From Hexactinellida sp. DTS-2022 (taxonomy: Eukaryota > Porifera > Hexactinellida): 64,000 nucleotides of DNA. Under the pieces are notes generated by a model. The model saw only the letters and a program-made list of their open reading frames with translations. It was not told where the DNA came from and searched no databases. The stretch is taken from NCBI GenBank assembly GCA_028753945.1, contig JAPNXP010000002.1, positions 5,766,001 to 5,830,000 of the forward strand, given 5' to 3'. The position numbers were made by a program, and so were the translations under genes. This document shows positions 21,575-34,990 of the stretch, in pieces. Numbering within the stretch: position 1 is the first letter of the stretch; every line of letters begins with the position of its first letter.

Positions 21575-21819
21575 TACCGTATTTACTCCAATAGTAGCCT
21601 AGGCGATTATTGTTTTTACTCCATTTTTCCACAAATAATTTTGAGCAATTTTCTAGAATATCACATTTTATTACAATTTAATTATGATAATCGGTTGATA
21701 ATCGTATTGTGAGTTATATTAGATATAAATGTTTACTCCGGGTAGCAGTAATACATTTTTATTTGCTACTTTAGGGGGCGATTATTAGAATAGAGGCTAC
21801 TATTCGAATAAATACGGTA
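21575..21819. mobile_element. 245-bp MITE, second copy
   Basis: Duplicate of 7721-7965 with the same TACCGTATTTA terminal repeats. Confidence 0.8.
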
Positions 21820-21913
21820 TTCCACACAGCTGCCCCACTTAACTATAGGTAATTATGTCGCATGTATGTATGACAAAGATTGGTGTATTAGTGTGATTAA
21901 ATAAGTCTGTGAG

Positions 21914-22021
21914 GAAGAAGGTGATATAAAAGTCAGCTTTATGAATCCAAATGGACCAGGGCGTCCTGAAAATAGTTTATATTGGCCCTCAATTGAAGAC
22001 TTTTATTATATCCTTAAATGA
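21914..22021 (+). pseudogene. FMxPNGP coding remnant, second copy
   Basis: Duplicate of 8060-8167. Confidence 0.45.
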
Positions 22022-22156
22022 TGTAATAGGCTATATGTCCACTCCCAAAACTTCTTCAAAACGTGTTAGCAATTCAAAAAAGCTAATTAATGATATTCAA
22101 ATGTAGCAAGAGATTAAATTGTAAATCTAGAAACGTACGTATTCCATTTGGAAATA

Positions 22157-22453
22157 CAGTACACCCTCGCTACTCCGAACAGGGAATCCAAAAAAAATTC
22201 GTATTTAAGAGGGTAAAATCATAAATATTTGTACGTATACTATATAATACATTGAATTTATACAAAAATAAGTATCAGATAAATATTAGGTAATATACTA
22301 TATCATTTGTTGGATTAATTAAATAGAGTTGGTCGGATTATTGGGGTATCATTTTATAAATGCTATATAAAATGTATTACAATACTAGCCCGAACGAATT
22401 TACTAATCGGAAGAGATTTTAGTTGATTCGGAACTCTTCTGTTAGGATTACTG
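22157..22453 (+). mobile_element. pogo/Tigger-type MITE, second copy
   Basis: Duplicate of 8303-8599. Confidence 0.7.
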
Positions 22454-22999
22454 TATATATGAATATTACATCAAATACAATAATCAAATCATGAATTATA
22501 AGCAATCTTAATTATTTGAATAATAATGTGAATAACAAATACATTGGTATTAAAGTAGGCCTAAATAACAGTGTGACAACGACTATTAGTATACGTGAGT
22601 TAGTTCACAGCACATTTGTTTAATCTATTGCATTCTTATTGAACATAGCAACAATACTAATGGATTTAATTTAAATGTGTAGTTTATCGGAGGTCAAAGA
22701 TACCACAAACTACAAATTTCTGATACAAATATCAATTGTATAATGGTGTTGGAATGAGTGATAAACTGAAAATAATTATTTAAATATGAAATATTTATCA
22801 ATATGATAGAAATAGAGTAAGGTTCTATCCAGTATTCTTTTTTTATATAGAACATTAATTGGCAAAGGGATCTATTTTTGGGGGGGAGGTTTGTGTGTTT
22901 GTTTTGTTTTTTTCTAAGTATTTATGATAATCTAATAACCTATAGTGTAAGAGCGTTTTAGCCTACGGGTTACTAGTTAAACCTTTATTTTATTTTCAA

Positions 23000-23814
23000 A
23001 AACAGATTCGCAATATTATGTACTAATACCACAATAGTGGGATGATTTTGAAGTTTATAATAACAATCACACAGATTCGAAATACTATGTACTAATATCA
23101 CAAAATGGGAATGAATTCGAAGGTTTAGAATAACAAACCAGTACAGATTCGCAAAATTATGTACTAACACCACTGAAGAGGAATGAATTCGGTAGTTTAT
23201 AATAACAATCAGAACAGATTCGCAATATTATGTACTAATATACTACTAAAGGGAAAGAATTCGCATGTTTAATATATCAATCCGGCACCGATTCGCATTA
23301 TTATCTACTAATACCCCAATAGTGGATTGAATTTGAAGTTTATAATAACAATCAGCACAGAATCGCATTATTATGTTCTAATATCACAAAAGGGGAATGA
23401 ATTCGAAGGTTTAGAATAACAAACCAGTACAGATTCGCAATATTATTTACTAATTCTACAATGGTAGAATGAATTTGAAGTTTATAATAACAATCATCAC
23501 AAATTCGCTATATTTTGTAGGTATACAACAAAATGGAAATGAATTTGAAATTTATAATAACTTCCAGCACAGACTCGCAATATTATGCACTAATACCGCA
23601 AAAGGGAAATGAATTCGAAAGTTTGGGATTTCAATCCTGTACAGATTCGAAATATTCTGTATTAATACCACAAAAGGGGAATGAATTCGAAGGTTATAAT
23701 AACAATCAGCACAGATTCGTATTATTATGTAGTAATTCCACAATAGTGGATAGAATTTGAAGTTTTTAATAACAATCAGCACAGATTCGTAATGTTATGT
23801 AGTAACAGGCTGAA
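23000..23814 (+). repeat. Minisatellite, second copy
   Basis: Duplicate of 9146-9960 with the same unit order. Confidence 0.85.
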
Positions 23815-23819
23815 AACAG

Positions 23820-24640
23820 CACAGTGGGCAAACAAGTGGAAATAGAGCATTTTTCGAGCGCCTCAGATTAACTCGATATTAGTGACATCGTTTTCAGCAT
23901 ACATGAAAACCTAAAAATCCAATTTATTGTGCTGAGAAACATTCGAGATCAAGAGTTATGTGTAATGAGATCATCATGTTACAACAATTCTAAAAAAAGC
24001 AACTTTTGTGGTTTCAGAATTGCAGTATCAAAGTCGTACAAAATTCAACAAATTATATTATGTAGATGAAATATTCAAGTTAGCTTTATCATTTGGCATT
24101 GGCATTGTATGAAATAAATGTACATTAATGCATTTTAACTTCTTATATAGTCTAAAATTATAATACATTCCGACCAGAATTTTATGATTCGGACGCATTT
24201 GCTAATTTCCAATATTGTTCAAGAACTTTTGAGAGCAATCATGAGCAATTGGTTTTTACCTTTTAAATGAAAGATTATGATGATACCTTCAAATTAAAAA
24301 GTATTCTAGATGCGCGAAAGGGCGCGACAGGGGTCATCTAATGACTTTGAAACATAATATATTAGGATTTTAACTAATTTTTAAAAATTATATCAAGTTC
24401 AAGAATTATAATCAATAATCATGGGTGAACAATAAATTTTTGTTAACGAACCTAAATATAATTTATGACTGATTTATCATTAATCGTCTAGAACTGCGCT
24501 TAGGAGACTACATATATTATTTTTGATATTGCCATTCGGTTTGCAGCTACCGATAACCTATATGTCAATAATACTTCATTAGATTCTATCTAGCATAGTT
24601 TTTCCTATTTCCACTTACATCCCTGAATATGCCCACTGTG
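23820..24640 (+). mobile_element. Transib/RAG-like element, second copy
   Basis: Duplicate of 9966-10786, including the CACAGTG ends, the 13/23 spacing and the AACAG flanks. Confidence 0.65.
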
Positions 24641-25109
24641 AACAGGTCGATAAAATAATTCAAATTTCAAGAAAATTCGGATTTAGACATTGTTTTGTAC
24701 TGTCCGGAGTAGAATTTAAAATTTTATTAAGTTTTATTGAGCAATAATTTTTTTAGTGCAAAATATATACAATTTTTCTACAAAATTAGTAAAAATAAAA
24801 TATATTTAATTTAAATTAAAAACCAAAATTTCTTAACCGGACAGACAACGTTAAATAGAGTAAGGAACATTTCATAATTGAGGTTACTATTCAAAATCAT
24901 AATTCAAGATAGTGAATTGTCGATAATTGGCTAGTATGGATCAGTATGGATCAGGATAGTAAAGAAATTCGAATAAGCTATAACCGTGGATATATGAATT
25001 CGCAACTTCCAATATTATGGATAGTTACTAGATAGTTATAGAGCAAATTAATGGCTATTTCAAATTTTTCAAATTCAATGTTTGATAATTCATTAGCGGT
25101 TTCCCTTAC

Positions 25110-25814
25110 GGTTAAATTACGGCAGATTCATGCAAAAAAACACATAAATTTCGTTTTGAAGTTAGGTATTTGATTTTCACATATATGATAGAAGACACTA
25201 TAGCTATATCGAAACTGAAAACAAAATCTGATTATCTTTTATAAATTTTATTTTATGGGGCATGCAGTTTAATTGTAATACAAAAGTCCCATAGGGGGAT
25301 TTCTTCAGACTCAACCAGATAAGTGTGTGGTTTTCAAGATCATTATTATCCAAAGACATATTTTGTGTGATCTAACAGAGAGATCATCGTTATGGGCGGT
25401 TGGTGGGCGGTTTAGAATTTTGATAAAATGTACATTAAAAATATTGCGACGTTTTGGAACCAAAAAATGGATAAAAAGGTCATCTTTTTATGCGAAATTT
25501 GATTAAATGCTTGATAAAGAAAATTCCAAGTCATAATTCAAAAATGTAAACCGTATACCAACTCCTTACGCTTATAATCTTTAAATATTGATTCTGATAA
25601 CAAACATTGATGGCCGCATTGCCAAATTACCGCATAATATCGACCAACACTTTTGGAAATCGCCCTATGGGAGATTTGTATTAGCAAAATTTTGAAACCG
25701 ACAAAAAATAAAAAGTATAATAGATAGGGACATTTTCTTTTTGGTTTATTGCTTTGTATCGTATAGGTATCTATTTCTCTCAATTACAATTTTCATTCAC
25801 GTGCGGTAATTTAA
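25110..25814 (+). mobile_element. Family B MITE, second copy
   Basis: Duplicate of 11256-11960. Confidence 0.75.
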
Positions 25815-26428
25815 TACAAAAAATTAATTATTTGTGAAAATTTTGGTTGCAGTAATTTTCTATATTGTTCATAAGATATCGCTATAATATATCAACAATC
25901 AAATTGAAAGCATTAACTTACAATCCTTAGAAGTTTCTATTCTGATGATACTACACTCAAAATAGGAATGTTATTTTTGTGTAATCATTATATGAATTCC
26001 ATATTCTTATTGTAGTAACTAAGTTCTAATGTTCTCTGACGTTTGTTAATTGATCTTTTGTAAGAAGTTATAATTATATCATTTTTGTAATAAGAACCAA
26101 TTGACGTACTATTTTGTAATGCTACACCATATGACGTTGTATTATTTTTGCACAATAAATATAATTTTAGTAACAAACAGATCAATTTCTTTATAAAAAG
26201 AATTCTAAATATATCTGTAAGATACTAATTATAGTTTTTTTGTTAGCTATAAATAAAGTTTTAATCAAGAAGAATTATCTTCGACTCTTCGCTCAATTGA
26301 ATATCAATTCAATTTCTTCTCTTCATCGCATTTATTGAATATCATTTCAATTTCAACTCTTCATCGATTTTATTGAATATCAATTCAATTTCAACTCTTC
26401 ATCGCTTTTATTGAATATCATTACAATA

Positions 26429-28944
26429 ATGGACGATTCCTATGAATTTGCGTATTCTCCCAGCATTCACTCAGATAGTGAGCACAACCAGGAACTGGAC
26501 AAATCATTCATGTCCACTCGCTCCTGTTCCCAAATGAGCATCTCCTCACAGGGGTCCGCTAAGGATGAATCGGAAGGGACTCGAAAGCATAGGGAAAGAC
26601 GTGGAAGTATGAGTAAGCGATTTCAACTCTCAACAGCACGCAAATCAACCAAGCCCGCCTCCAATAAAATAGCCTCGACAACTAAATTACCAATCCAATT
26701 TGATGCAACTCCTGTGCCGGACACAAACATCCTCATGAATTTGGTAACGATGCAATCGTTTCTCAACTTAATGGCCCGCTGTACTTTTTGTGAGAAAGGC
26801 CTCTTGAATATTCTCGTGACAGGACGCTCATATGGTACAGCATCCTTCATTTCAATTACTTGTAACAATTGCGACTCAACGAAAGGTTTTTGGAGTTCAG
26901 GCAGCCGCACCCGGTGTACAATGACTGTTGGGGATAATGCGAAAAAGACAAGGAGCCAACTAATCTACGCCTCTGTTTTATCTGGACGAATTATGGGGGT
27001 TGGATGGGGAAAGCATCACCTATATCATTCCTTTTTGAACGTGTCCGGGCCAATTAACATAGGAAACTTCAATTTGGTTCAAGCAGATCTTCTCCTGGTG
27101 GCTAAAGCGGTTGCTGAAGACAGCATCTTGATGGCTGTCAATCAGTTGCGACCCATCCACTCTGTCGATTCGACTTCCAAGTACGTGAAAGTAATAGTCA
27201 CATTTGATGGAGCCAGGGCCAGATTAAGGCGGGGGCTGATGGGGCACCAGCCCCAGGCCCATCTTGAAAATAGGCCCACAGCCCCAGGCCCATCTTGAAA
27301 ATAGGCCCAATATTTGTATCAATTTCTCAATTTATCAGAACTCCAATTTCGTGGAGGGGACTTCTCACGATACTGCCTCTCATCGGAAATCTCTGCTGAA
27401 ACAGGAAAGGTCCTCTCCTATGGCGTAGCCTGCAACAGCTGTGCATACAGCAGCAAGATGGACAACCAACAGCGCGACTCTAAAATCTCTCCCGAAGAAC
27501 ACGAATCGAGGATGGCAATCCACAAGCCGGTTTGCAGTGCGGAGTATGCGGACTTTTCCTCTGTACAACTTGAATCAGCGATAGCCCCTAAAGTTATTGG
27601 AGACGCTTTGAAACGTGGGGTAATCTTTTCAGCAATCGTGTCGGATGGGGACAATAAGACCCATGAAGTTCTCGCAAAGGCTGGCCTCTATTACGATATT
27701 AGCGGTGCTCCAACTATCGAACGCTTCGAGTGTATAGCTGACGTGGCCAAACGGATGAAAACGAATCTCCATAAGCGACAAGATAAGGCCCTGAAGACTG
27801 CACGCGCTGATAAGGCTGCTCTTGTCCGCTATTTTTCAAGGCAGGGCCTCAGCAAGAAGCAAATCAGCAAGAAAGTCGACCCTCGGTTCTAGTGGATGAT
27901 TCAGCGAACAAGCAAAGGGAGGGACTCCTGGGAAAGCAAGCCTGCGGAGGAGATTCGGCACCTTTCTCTAGCTCTTTGTGGACAAATTGCTTCATACTAC
28001 CGATTGGCTGTGCAGCGAAACGCAGGAGATGTGCCTTCCATACTCGCGGCAATCAAAGCTATACCACTACATCTCTCTGCGACGGACGAAAATGCTGACC
28101 AGAATCATTAGTATTGTCCCTTCTCTTCAGACTCATGGTGTAGATATCAACAGGCCATGTTCTTCTCCAAAAGCCTCCCCTCTCATCCTAACTACCTTGG
28201 AGCTGCCGCCACTTCTCTCATTCAAGATTTATTTCATGAATTTGGTTATGACTCCGAAGAATTCGTCACGAAGATTTCTCAGGGCCTTCTTCTAACCACA
28301 ATGAGGCCATCCACTCGCTGTTATTTAATATGGTCCATAAGACGGATGCGGTTGGAATGGATGTTATGGAGCTCGGCTCTGCGCTGGTTGTGATACGTTA
28401 CAACGATGGCTTCGCCGGGATCGCGAAACTTTGCAATAAAGTCGGCATTGACGTCACCACTCGTTTGGAGAATGCTTTTCTAACTCTTGATAACTTGAGG
28501 GCTACTCAAACCCTGATTATAATTAGGGAACAGCGTAAGAGGTATCAGAAGAAGCAACGGAGGGGAAGGAAGACATCAAAGCAGCTCGCGAAAGGTACCG
28601 CTCCCTATTGTTCAGGCGAATATTCGGGGGCCAGATCGAAATTTGGTTGCGACTATTCATCGGGCGAAGAAATGGAGCCGGGTTCCCCTCCAGACTCCCC
28701 AACTGCCACTCGACCCGCCACTCCAGTCGCGACTTCTTCAACCGACTCTTCTATGGAGCCATGCAATATCTGTGGGAGAACAAAAGTTAACGGCATAGTT
28801 GGTATGGCAATTGGGCTCCAGATTATCGACACCGAAGCCTTTTGGGTCCAGTGCAACTCTTGCGATCTTTGGTTCCACTACCTCTGCCTCAACATTGACG
28901 ATGCGGAAGACTTAGGGGATGAATACTATTGTCCGTCTTGCTAA
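26429..28944 (+). pseudogene. Mutator-like transposase with PHD finger, second copy
   Basis: Duplicate of 12575-15090 with exactly the same lesions: the insertion at about 27214-27349, the UAG codons at 27890 and 28109, and the same frameshift. Shared lesions at every position are what one locus assembled twice would show. The AATAAA is at 29001-29006. Confidence 0.85.
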
Positions 28945-29332
28945 TTTAGATTATTGTGTTAGTATTAGAGTATTCTGTTAGCTTGTTTCCTTGAATACAC
29001 AATAAATATGCTTGAGAAACTGTTTCGGACTCTTGGGGTTCAAATTGTATTTTCGTGCAGCTCCCACATCAATTGTGGAGGGCGCATGCTGTTTACCCTT
29101 TGAAATTGGGATTGGTTTCTTTAGTCCTAAGTTAGTTTAGGGTATCATTAGTAAGTAATACCCACTTGCAATACTTTGCACTTCGCTTGGGGGACATTGG
29201 ATTGGATTTATTGATTAATTTAAGAAAAATCGCCGATTTTACTGAAGCTGGACCGACAGACTTTCACTTCCTGGAAAATTATTGAATAGAACATCATTGT
29301 TTTAGTGCTTTAATACATACTAGTATACTCAA

Positions 29333-29505
29333 GGTTGGGGGCGTCAGAGAGCTTTTAGCGCTATTGTTCATTGAACTCCTATGGTATGCTTGATTAATAG
29401 TGATTCACCATAAAATTGCTGACTTTCATGAAAATTCCAGCATGTCATCATTGCAGTATAGAAAGTTAACACTATATTACTAACCGAAGTATGACGCCCC
29501 CAACC
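29333..29505. mobile_element. 173-bp MITE, second copy
   Basis: Duplicate of 15479-15651. Confidence 0.7.
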
Positions 29506-29944
29506 TACTAGTAGGTAGAAGCTTTATAGGTATTCATGGTGCTTTGATAACAACCCATTTCTTCCATGTAACTTCGAATATAGCGAAATTTCCATTACAA
29601 TTGTATTATCATTACCAAAAAGTTAGTTCCATATTCACATACTTGGCTATAATAAGAAAAGTATAAGAGCTAGAGTGTCAAACTTAGATTCAAATGATAG
29701 CTAAGATTAAGGGTTAAGATATGCAATAGTAATATAGCATATTCATTTTTAAATTTCCAGAAGGAACTTAGCCACATACATATACATATTGTATAACAGG
29801 GTTGTAATGCAAAATCAGTGTAAATTTACTACAAAAACACGCTTTATTTTTGATGCAATTTACAAAAACTATATTCAAATTAATGGCTAGAGGGAAGAAT
29901 TATTAGTTAGCATGTAAATATACAGACACAGTTTAGAGAGGATA

Positions 29945-30184
29945 CATGCAATACAAAAGCTATCTAACCAGTACCGCTATTACCTAGCTGATAATACTCT
30001 AGCTTGTCGTGAATTCCAGATAGCAGGTACTCATATTGCGTAACTATTGTAAATACAAGATTAAACTATATAAACCAAACACATACAATACAATAGCTAT
30101 ACCATACCAGTACAGCTATAACCTAGCTGATAATACTCTCCTAATCCTAAGCTGGTGGTGAATTCCAGTTAGCAGATACTCGCA
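29945..30184 (+). repeat. Direct duplication, second copy
   Basis: Duplicate of 16091-16330. Confidence 0.6.
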
Positions 30185-32021
30185 ACCTTTTGAAACTCGA
30201 GGCAAATTTTCTATAACGCACACCTGTGCCGGCCATAATAGAGAATGGCAAAAATACCATAGTGTATCACTTATTTGGTGGTTTATGTTGTCAAAAAGGT
30301 GGATAACCTCAAAGTAACAAATTAGGTACAATATAATGATAGTTTTCAAATTAAACGTAAACGCCCAAATTAGTAGACTAGGCTATGAATAGAGATGGAA
30401 TATTTCATAGAAATTCGATTGCTTGTTTCGGAAACTTTGCTCCCGAGGAAATTCGTAGCGTGGGAGCAAAATATTCATGGAAATTTGGTCCTTCTATGGA
30501 AGATTGGTCGAACTGAGTTATTTTTCTTTAGTTAAGCAATAATTAATATTGTAGAATCAACTTGATGGAAAATGAAAATTGTGAGACTCAAGATGATTGA
30601 GAACTCTATATTTTGAAAACTCGATTGTTGTGTATTTATTTGTTTGTCCTGATTGTATTAATTTATGTAGTAATCGCATCTGTTTGGGTGGAGACAAACT
30701 TCCAAATGTTATAGTTAATTGGCAAGAATTTTCGGACGCTGAAGACGAATTCCGCGTATATACTAAAGCACTAATTCCTAGTTCTAATTAAGTTAATTGT
30801 ATAGAAAATAAGTTAACAGATTAATTTTAATTCCAAATGAACGTAGGCTAGCTTTCAAAGGGTTTAAATATTCGATGGGTAATATTTGTTATCCGTTTTA
30901 ACTGTATTTTTTCAGAAACTCTGTTTCATACAATGAGTTCCTAATTATCTTCTTGACCTGAAATTTATACAAAACATATTGGAATTATATATATACAGTT
31001 TATAATACAAGTTGCGGGCCTCTTGCAGACCAAAGATATTCATGCGGGATTTTTGCGGGCCGAATATTACAGCACCGGGCGGGTTTAATTATTATTGCCA
31101 CTTCCCAAATTCTTCTTTATTGCATATTTCATTTTCGCCCTCACTTTTCACCTCAAAACATGTGATTGGTACTGTCTCATAAGGTTATTCGCTTTGGATG
31201 GATGGGGACTAGTTAAAGATCCATATCATTTTTTTGCAAATTTTTGACTCCAAAATGTCTGCCCTTTGTTCGTTATGTATCGACTCATCATTTATTTCTG
31301 GTTAATTTATTTCATTGCCTACACATGTTGGTTATTTTCCTTGAGAATCGGTTGCGGTTGCCAATAGCATGTTTAGAATAATTCCTATCTCACTTGCAAT
31401 GAATTTTTAATTTAGTCCTTCTAAACTTATGGATTAGATTTTGTGGGCTCCCCACAAGTGCTGACAGACTCTTCTGATAATGTTTGTTAGCCATTATTTG
31501 GTGAAATTCCTGCATTTGAATTTTGTATTTAGTTATAATATTTGTTGAATATAATATACTAGCAGAAACCAATTTTTGCAGCCTACGGTAGGTTGGCAAC
31601 TATTTTACATCTCTCTCATATCGAAAAACTCTTCACTCCTGAAATACTGCACATTACTTGGGTGTGATGAGTTATACGGGACTATTTATACAAATAGGTC
31701 CCAACAACAATCTCGAACTGCTTTGAATAACTCTATTCTCATTCTAGACAAGTCGTAGTAATGGTACATCCATCTGAAAGTGAAGATATACTTCAGTCCC
31801 ACATTCCGAAGTCAACTAGGCATATCAAGGAGCATCTGCCAGCAATGCTGTGAAAGAAAAGGTGTGAACATAACCTGTTTGAGAAGGTGTGAACATAACC
31901 TGTTAGAAATTCAATCAATTCAGTTTTTCGAACTTGAGATAAAGGAAAACTTCCCTCTTTTTCAGTATCACCTGGAGCCGAGTCTATTATTAAATAGAAA
32001 AGTGATTTTAAGGTAACTTAC

Positions 32022-32210
32022 TTCAATAATATCCTTCATTAATTGGACTTTCTTAAATTGCAATGCAATTTCAGCATTGCGCCCTCTTTTCCGCTTCCTG
32101 GAAAGCTCATGGGTGGATTGTTCTACTTCAACGATTTCTGTCATATCAGGGACAGGTAATTCATCCTCAGGGACTATGCAATTAAATCTAAGGTTTTCCA
32201 TCTTGTCCAT
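32022..32210 (-). CDS. Candidate first exon, second copy
   Basis: Duplicate of 18168-18356, with the same Kozak context and GTAAGT donor. Confidence 0.45.
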
Positions 32211-32254
32211 AGTATTTTACATTATTGGTTTAAAACTTGCTTTAATATATTTAT

Positions 32255-32338
32255 ACGATCCCTTCAGTCTCGGTCGCTTTGCGACAAATCGATGCTACGC
32301 ACCTCAAATTAACGGCCGCTATACGGCCTTACTCCACT
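32255..32338 (-). mobile_element. Family E hairpin terminus, second copy
   Basis: Duplicate of 18401-18484. Confidence 0.6.
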
Positions 32339-32739
32339 CTAAACAATTGATGATAGTGTTATAAAACATCCTTTCCTACCAGTACCATACTTTTAACTTG
32401 TTTACCTATAAATACCAATACATGCCGTACTCTGGGTGACCTAGATCAATATAGTTCTAGAAATTATTATGTTGTTGATGGGAAATGGATTCATGATTAT
32501 GATATTCTAACAAAATTCAGATAATTATAATATTTTTTACAATAAATTCCCAATAAAACTGTTGATGTCGAGCAGCCGCAAACTGGTTTTTGAAATCTGT
32601 AACCGTTAACAAGATACTATTAGCAACGGTTACCCGATTTCAGACTTAAGTTTAAAATGTAGAATATGACAGAATTATAAAATTTCTATTAAATATATTT
32701 TAGGCACTCTTCATACGCAATGCAGGTTTAAAAGAAAAG

Positions 32740-33354
32740 AGCGAGCGGTTGGGCACCGGGAGAGGGCCCTTCCCCCGCGACCGGTTGGGCTACCGGGAGA
32801 GGAGCCCCCCCGCGACCGGTTGGGCTACCGGGAGAGGAGCCCCCCCGCGACTGGTTGGGCTGCCTCGAGAGGGCCACCTCCCGCGACCGGTTGGGCTGCC
32901 TGGAGAGAGCCATCCCCCGCGACCGGTTGGGCTACCGGGAGAGGGCCCCCCCCGCGACCGGTTGGGCTACCGGGAGAGCCTCCCCGCGACCGGTTGGGCT
33001 GCTGGAAGAGGCCCCCCCGCGACCGGTTGGGTTACCGGGAGAGGCCCTCCCCGCGACCGGTTGGGTTACCGGGAGAGCCCCCCCGCGACCGGTTGGGCTG
33101 CCGGGAGAGGCCCTCCCGCGACCGGTTAGGCTACCGGGAGAGGAGCCCCCCCCGCGACCGATTGGGCTACAGGGAGAGGGGCCCCCCCGCGAGTGGTTGG
33201 GCTACCGGGAGAGGATCCCCCCGCGACCGGTTGGACTACCGGGAGAGGAGCCCCCCGCGACAGGTTGGGCTACCGGGACAGGCTACCCCCCGCGACCGGT
33301 TGGACTACCGGGAGAGGGCCCCCCCGCGAGCGGTTGGGCTACCGGAAGAGGAGA
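32740..33354 (+). repeat. GC-rich minisatellite, second copy
   Basis: Duplicate of 18886-19500 with the same 18 units and the same C-run lengths where compared. Exact identity of such a mutable array argues for an assembly duplicate. Confidence 0.9.
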
Positions 33355-33754
33355 CCCCCGACCCCGGGTATCCCCACATCGACCAATCCCTGCGCGACCG
33401 AGTGCCCCCCTCGCGACCAGATGCCCCCCGGCGATGGGCTGCGAGCCATATAATAACGCACCGCCTACGATCGCCGCTATGCGAACCCACGCCGCCCCGC
33501 GAGGACATATTGTCCACTGCCATCCCCTATCGTCCATTATTATCGGGGCTAATCACACCAGCATTAGTAAACGCTCCACCCTGGCTGCTAGTCGCCGCCC
33601 CCCCACCTCAATATAGAAACCCCGCCTTTCTTGACCCGCTCCTCAGTATCATTCACACTATGGATGGCACCGTCCCCCCCAAACCCGCCCCCTCTAGTAT
33701 AGCTAGTATAGTTAGAATAGCTTGTATACTAATAGCTAGCAACTATATTATAAT

Positions 33755-34383
33755 ACGAACCCTTCGGTCTCGGTCGTTTTGCAACAGATCGGTGCTACGC
33801 ACCTCAAGTTAACGGCCGCTGTGCGGCTTTACTCCTCAAAGCGTGATTTTGAATTTTCATTAATTTGTTTACCTATTTTGTGTAAACAACAACAGCAAAT
33901 ATTCATATTAGATAATTTTAAACGCGAAAATCGTGTTCGGCATACTTGTTTACCTATAATACCCGTTGAAAGCAAACTTCTAGGTCGTTTTTGAATTTTC
34001 AATAATTAGTTTACCTATTTTGTGTAAACAATAACAATAAATATTAATATTATAAATTTATAAATGCGAAATTCGTGTTCAGCATACTTGTTAACCTATA
34101 ATACCCGTTGAAAGCTAACTTCTGGTTTGATTTTGAATTTCATTAATTTGTTTACCTATTTTGTGTAAACAACAACAATAAATATTCATATTATAAATTT
34201 ATAAATGCTAAATTCGTGTTCAGCATACTTGTTTACCTATTATAATATTTGGAAGTTAGTTTATATCTCATATATAAATGCGGTTTCTATTCCCCCATCA
34301 CTTTAATACAATCCGGACAAACAAACACACACACACACAAACAAACAAACAAACACACAACAATCGAGATTTAATAATATAGA
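33755..34383 (-). mobile_element. Helitron-like family E element, complete at this copy
   Basis: It matches 19901-20248 until 34102, then continues with a further body unit, a (CA)n and (CAAA)n stretch and the ATTTAATAATATAGA end at 34383. This gives the intact right part that the first contig lacks. Confidence 0.65.
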
Positions 34384-34539
34384 TATAGTATTTCGGCAAT
34401 GTGCTTTAATAGTATAGCATCAACAAAGGGAAAATTCCAAAAATACTCAATTTTTTTTAAAATTTCCAAATACACCCAAGTTTTTCAGTTTTTTAAAAGA
34501 ACACAATGTTGGAAAATTCGGTTGTCATATTCCCTATAT

Positions 34540-34623
34540 AATTTATGTTTGTTATAAGAACATGGCGGTTATAACAACATTAAGTGCAGTTCTCGACGAT
34601 GTGCTTATAACAGGAATCCACTG
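34540..34623. mobile_element. Tc1/pogo-like terminus
   Basis: Repeated GGTTATAACA and CTTATAACAGG motifs end AATCCACTG next to TA, the inverse of a CAGTGGATTCCTG terminus. No left end was found. 34384-34539 is unremarkable AT-rich sequence. Confidence 0.35.
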
Positions 34624-34657
34624 TAATCTAGATTTCAATTCACATGTTGGATTAGGG

Positions 34658-34800
34658 CAGTGTTCCCTCTAAGATTTTTTCGGAAACTCCATAAAAAATT
34701 AGCATTTTTTCCCCTAGACCCCCCTATGAAAGTCGTGATTTATCAAGGTCCCCGAAAATTAGTGGGCATTAAAGTGATGTGGGAAGAGAAAAAGCATTTA
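34658..34800 (+). mobile_element. hAT-type terminus CAGTGTTCCCTCTAAG, solo
   Basis: CAGTGTTCCCTCTAAGATT is a common hAT-like left terminus. No right end was located. Family E body sequence follows at 34815. Confidence 0.4.
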
Positions 34801-34814
34801 CGTGTATTGTTGAG

Positions 34815-34990
34815 ATAAAAACTAACTTCCATAATGTTATAATAGGTAAACAAGTATACTGATTTCGAATCTCCCATTTATTATTTTACAATATTAATAT
34901 TTGTGTTGTTTACACAAATAGGTAAACAAATTGATAAAAATTCGAAATCAACCTAGAAGCTAGCTTTCAACGGCTATTTTAGGTAAACAA
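34815..34990 (+). mobile_element. Family E body fragment
   Basis: This is the inverse of the 140-bp body unit of family E (GTTTACACAAATAGGTAAAC, AACCTAGAAG). It is followed by a partly palindromic CCATGGTGG...CCATGGAG segment to about 35080. From 35090 to 35980 I see no gene or recognisable repeat. Confidence 0.5.

Larger units (their letters stand above)
20665..34102. repeat. Second copy of the 13.4-kb block
   Basis: It is identical, as far as compared, to 6811-20248 (subtract 13,854). Its first base follows the gap and lies inside the nested pogo element. The features below within this block are duplicates of those described in the first copy and probably represent the same genomic locus. 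Confidence 0.95.

Noticed and set aside
6811-34102. Genuine tandem segmental duplication as the preferred reading
   Set aside because: Apparent identity across mutable arrays, a start exactly at the gap edge and identical pseudogene lesions favour an assembly overlap, though it is not excluded.
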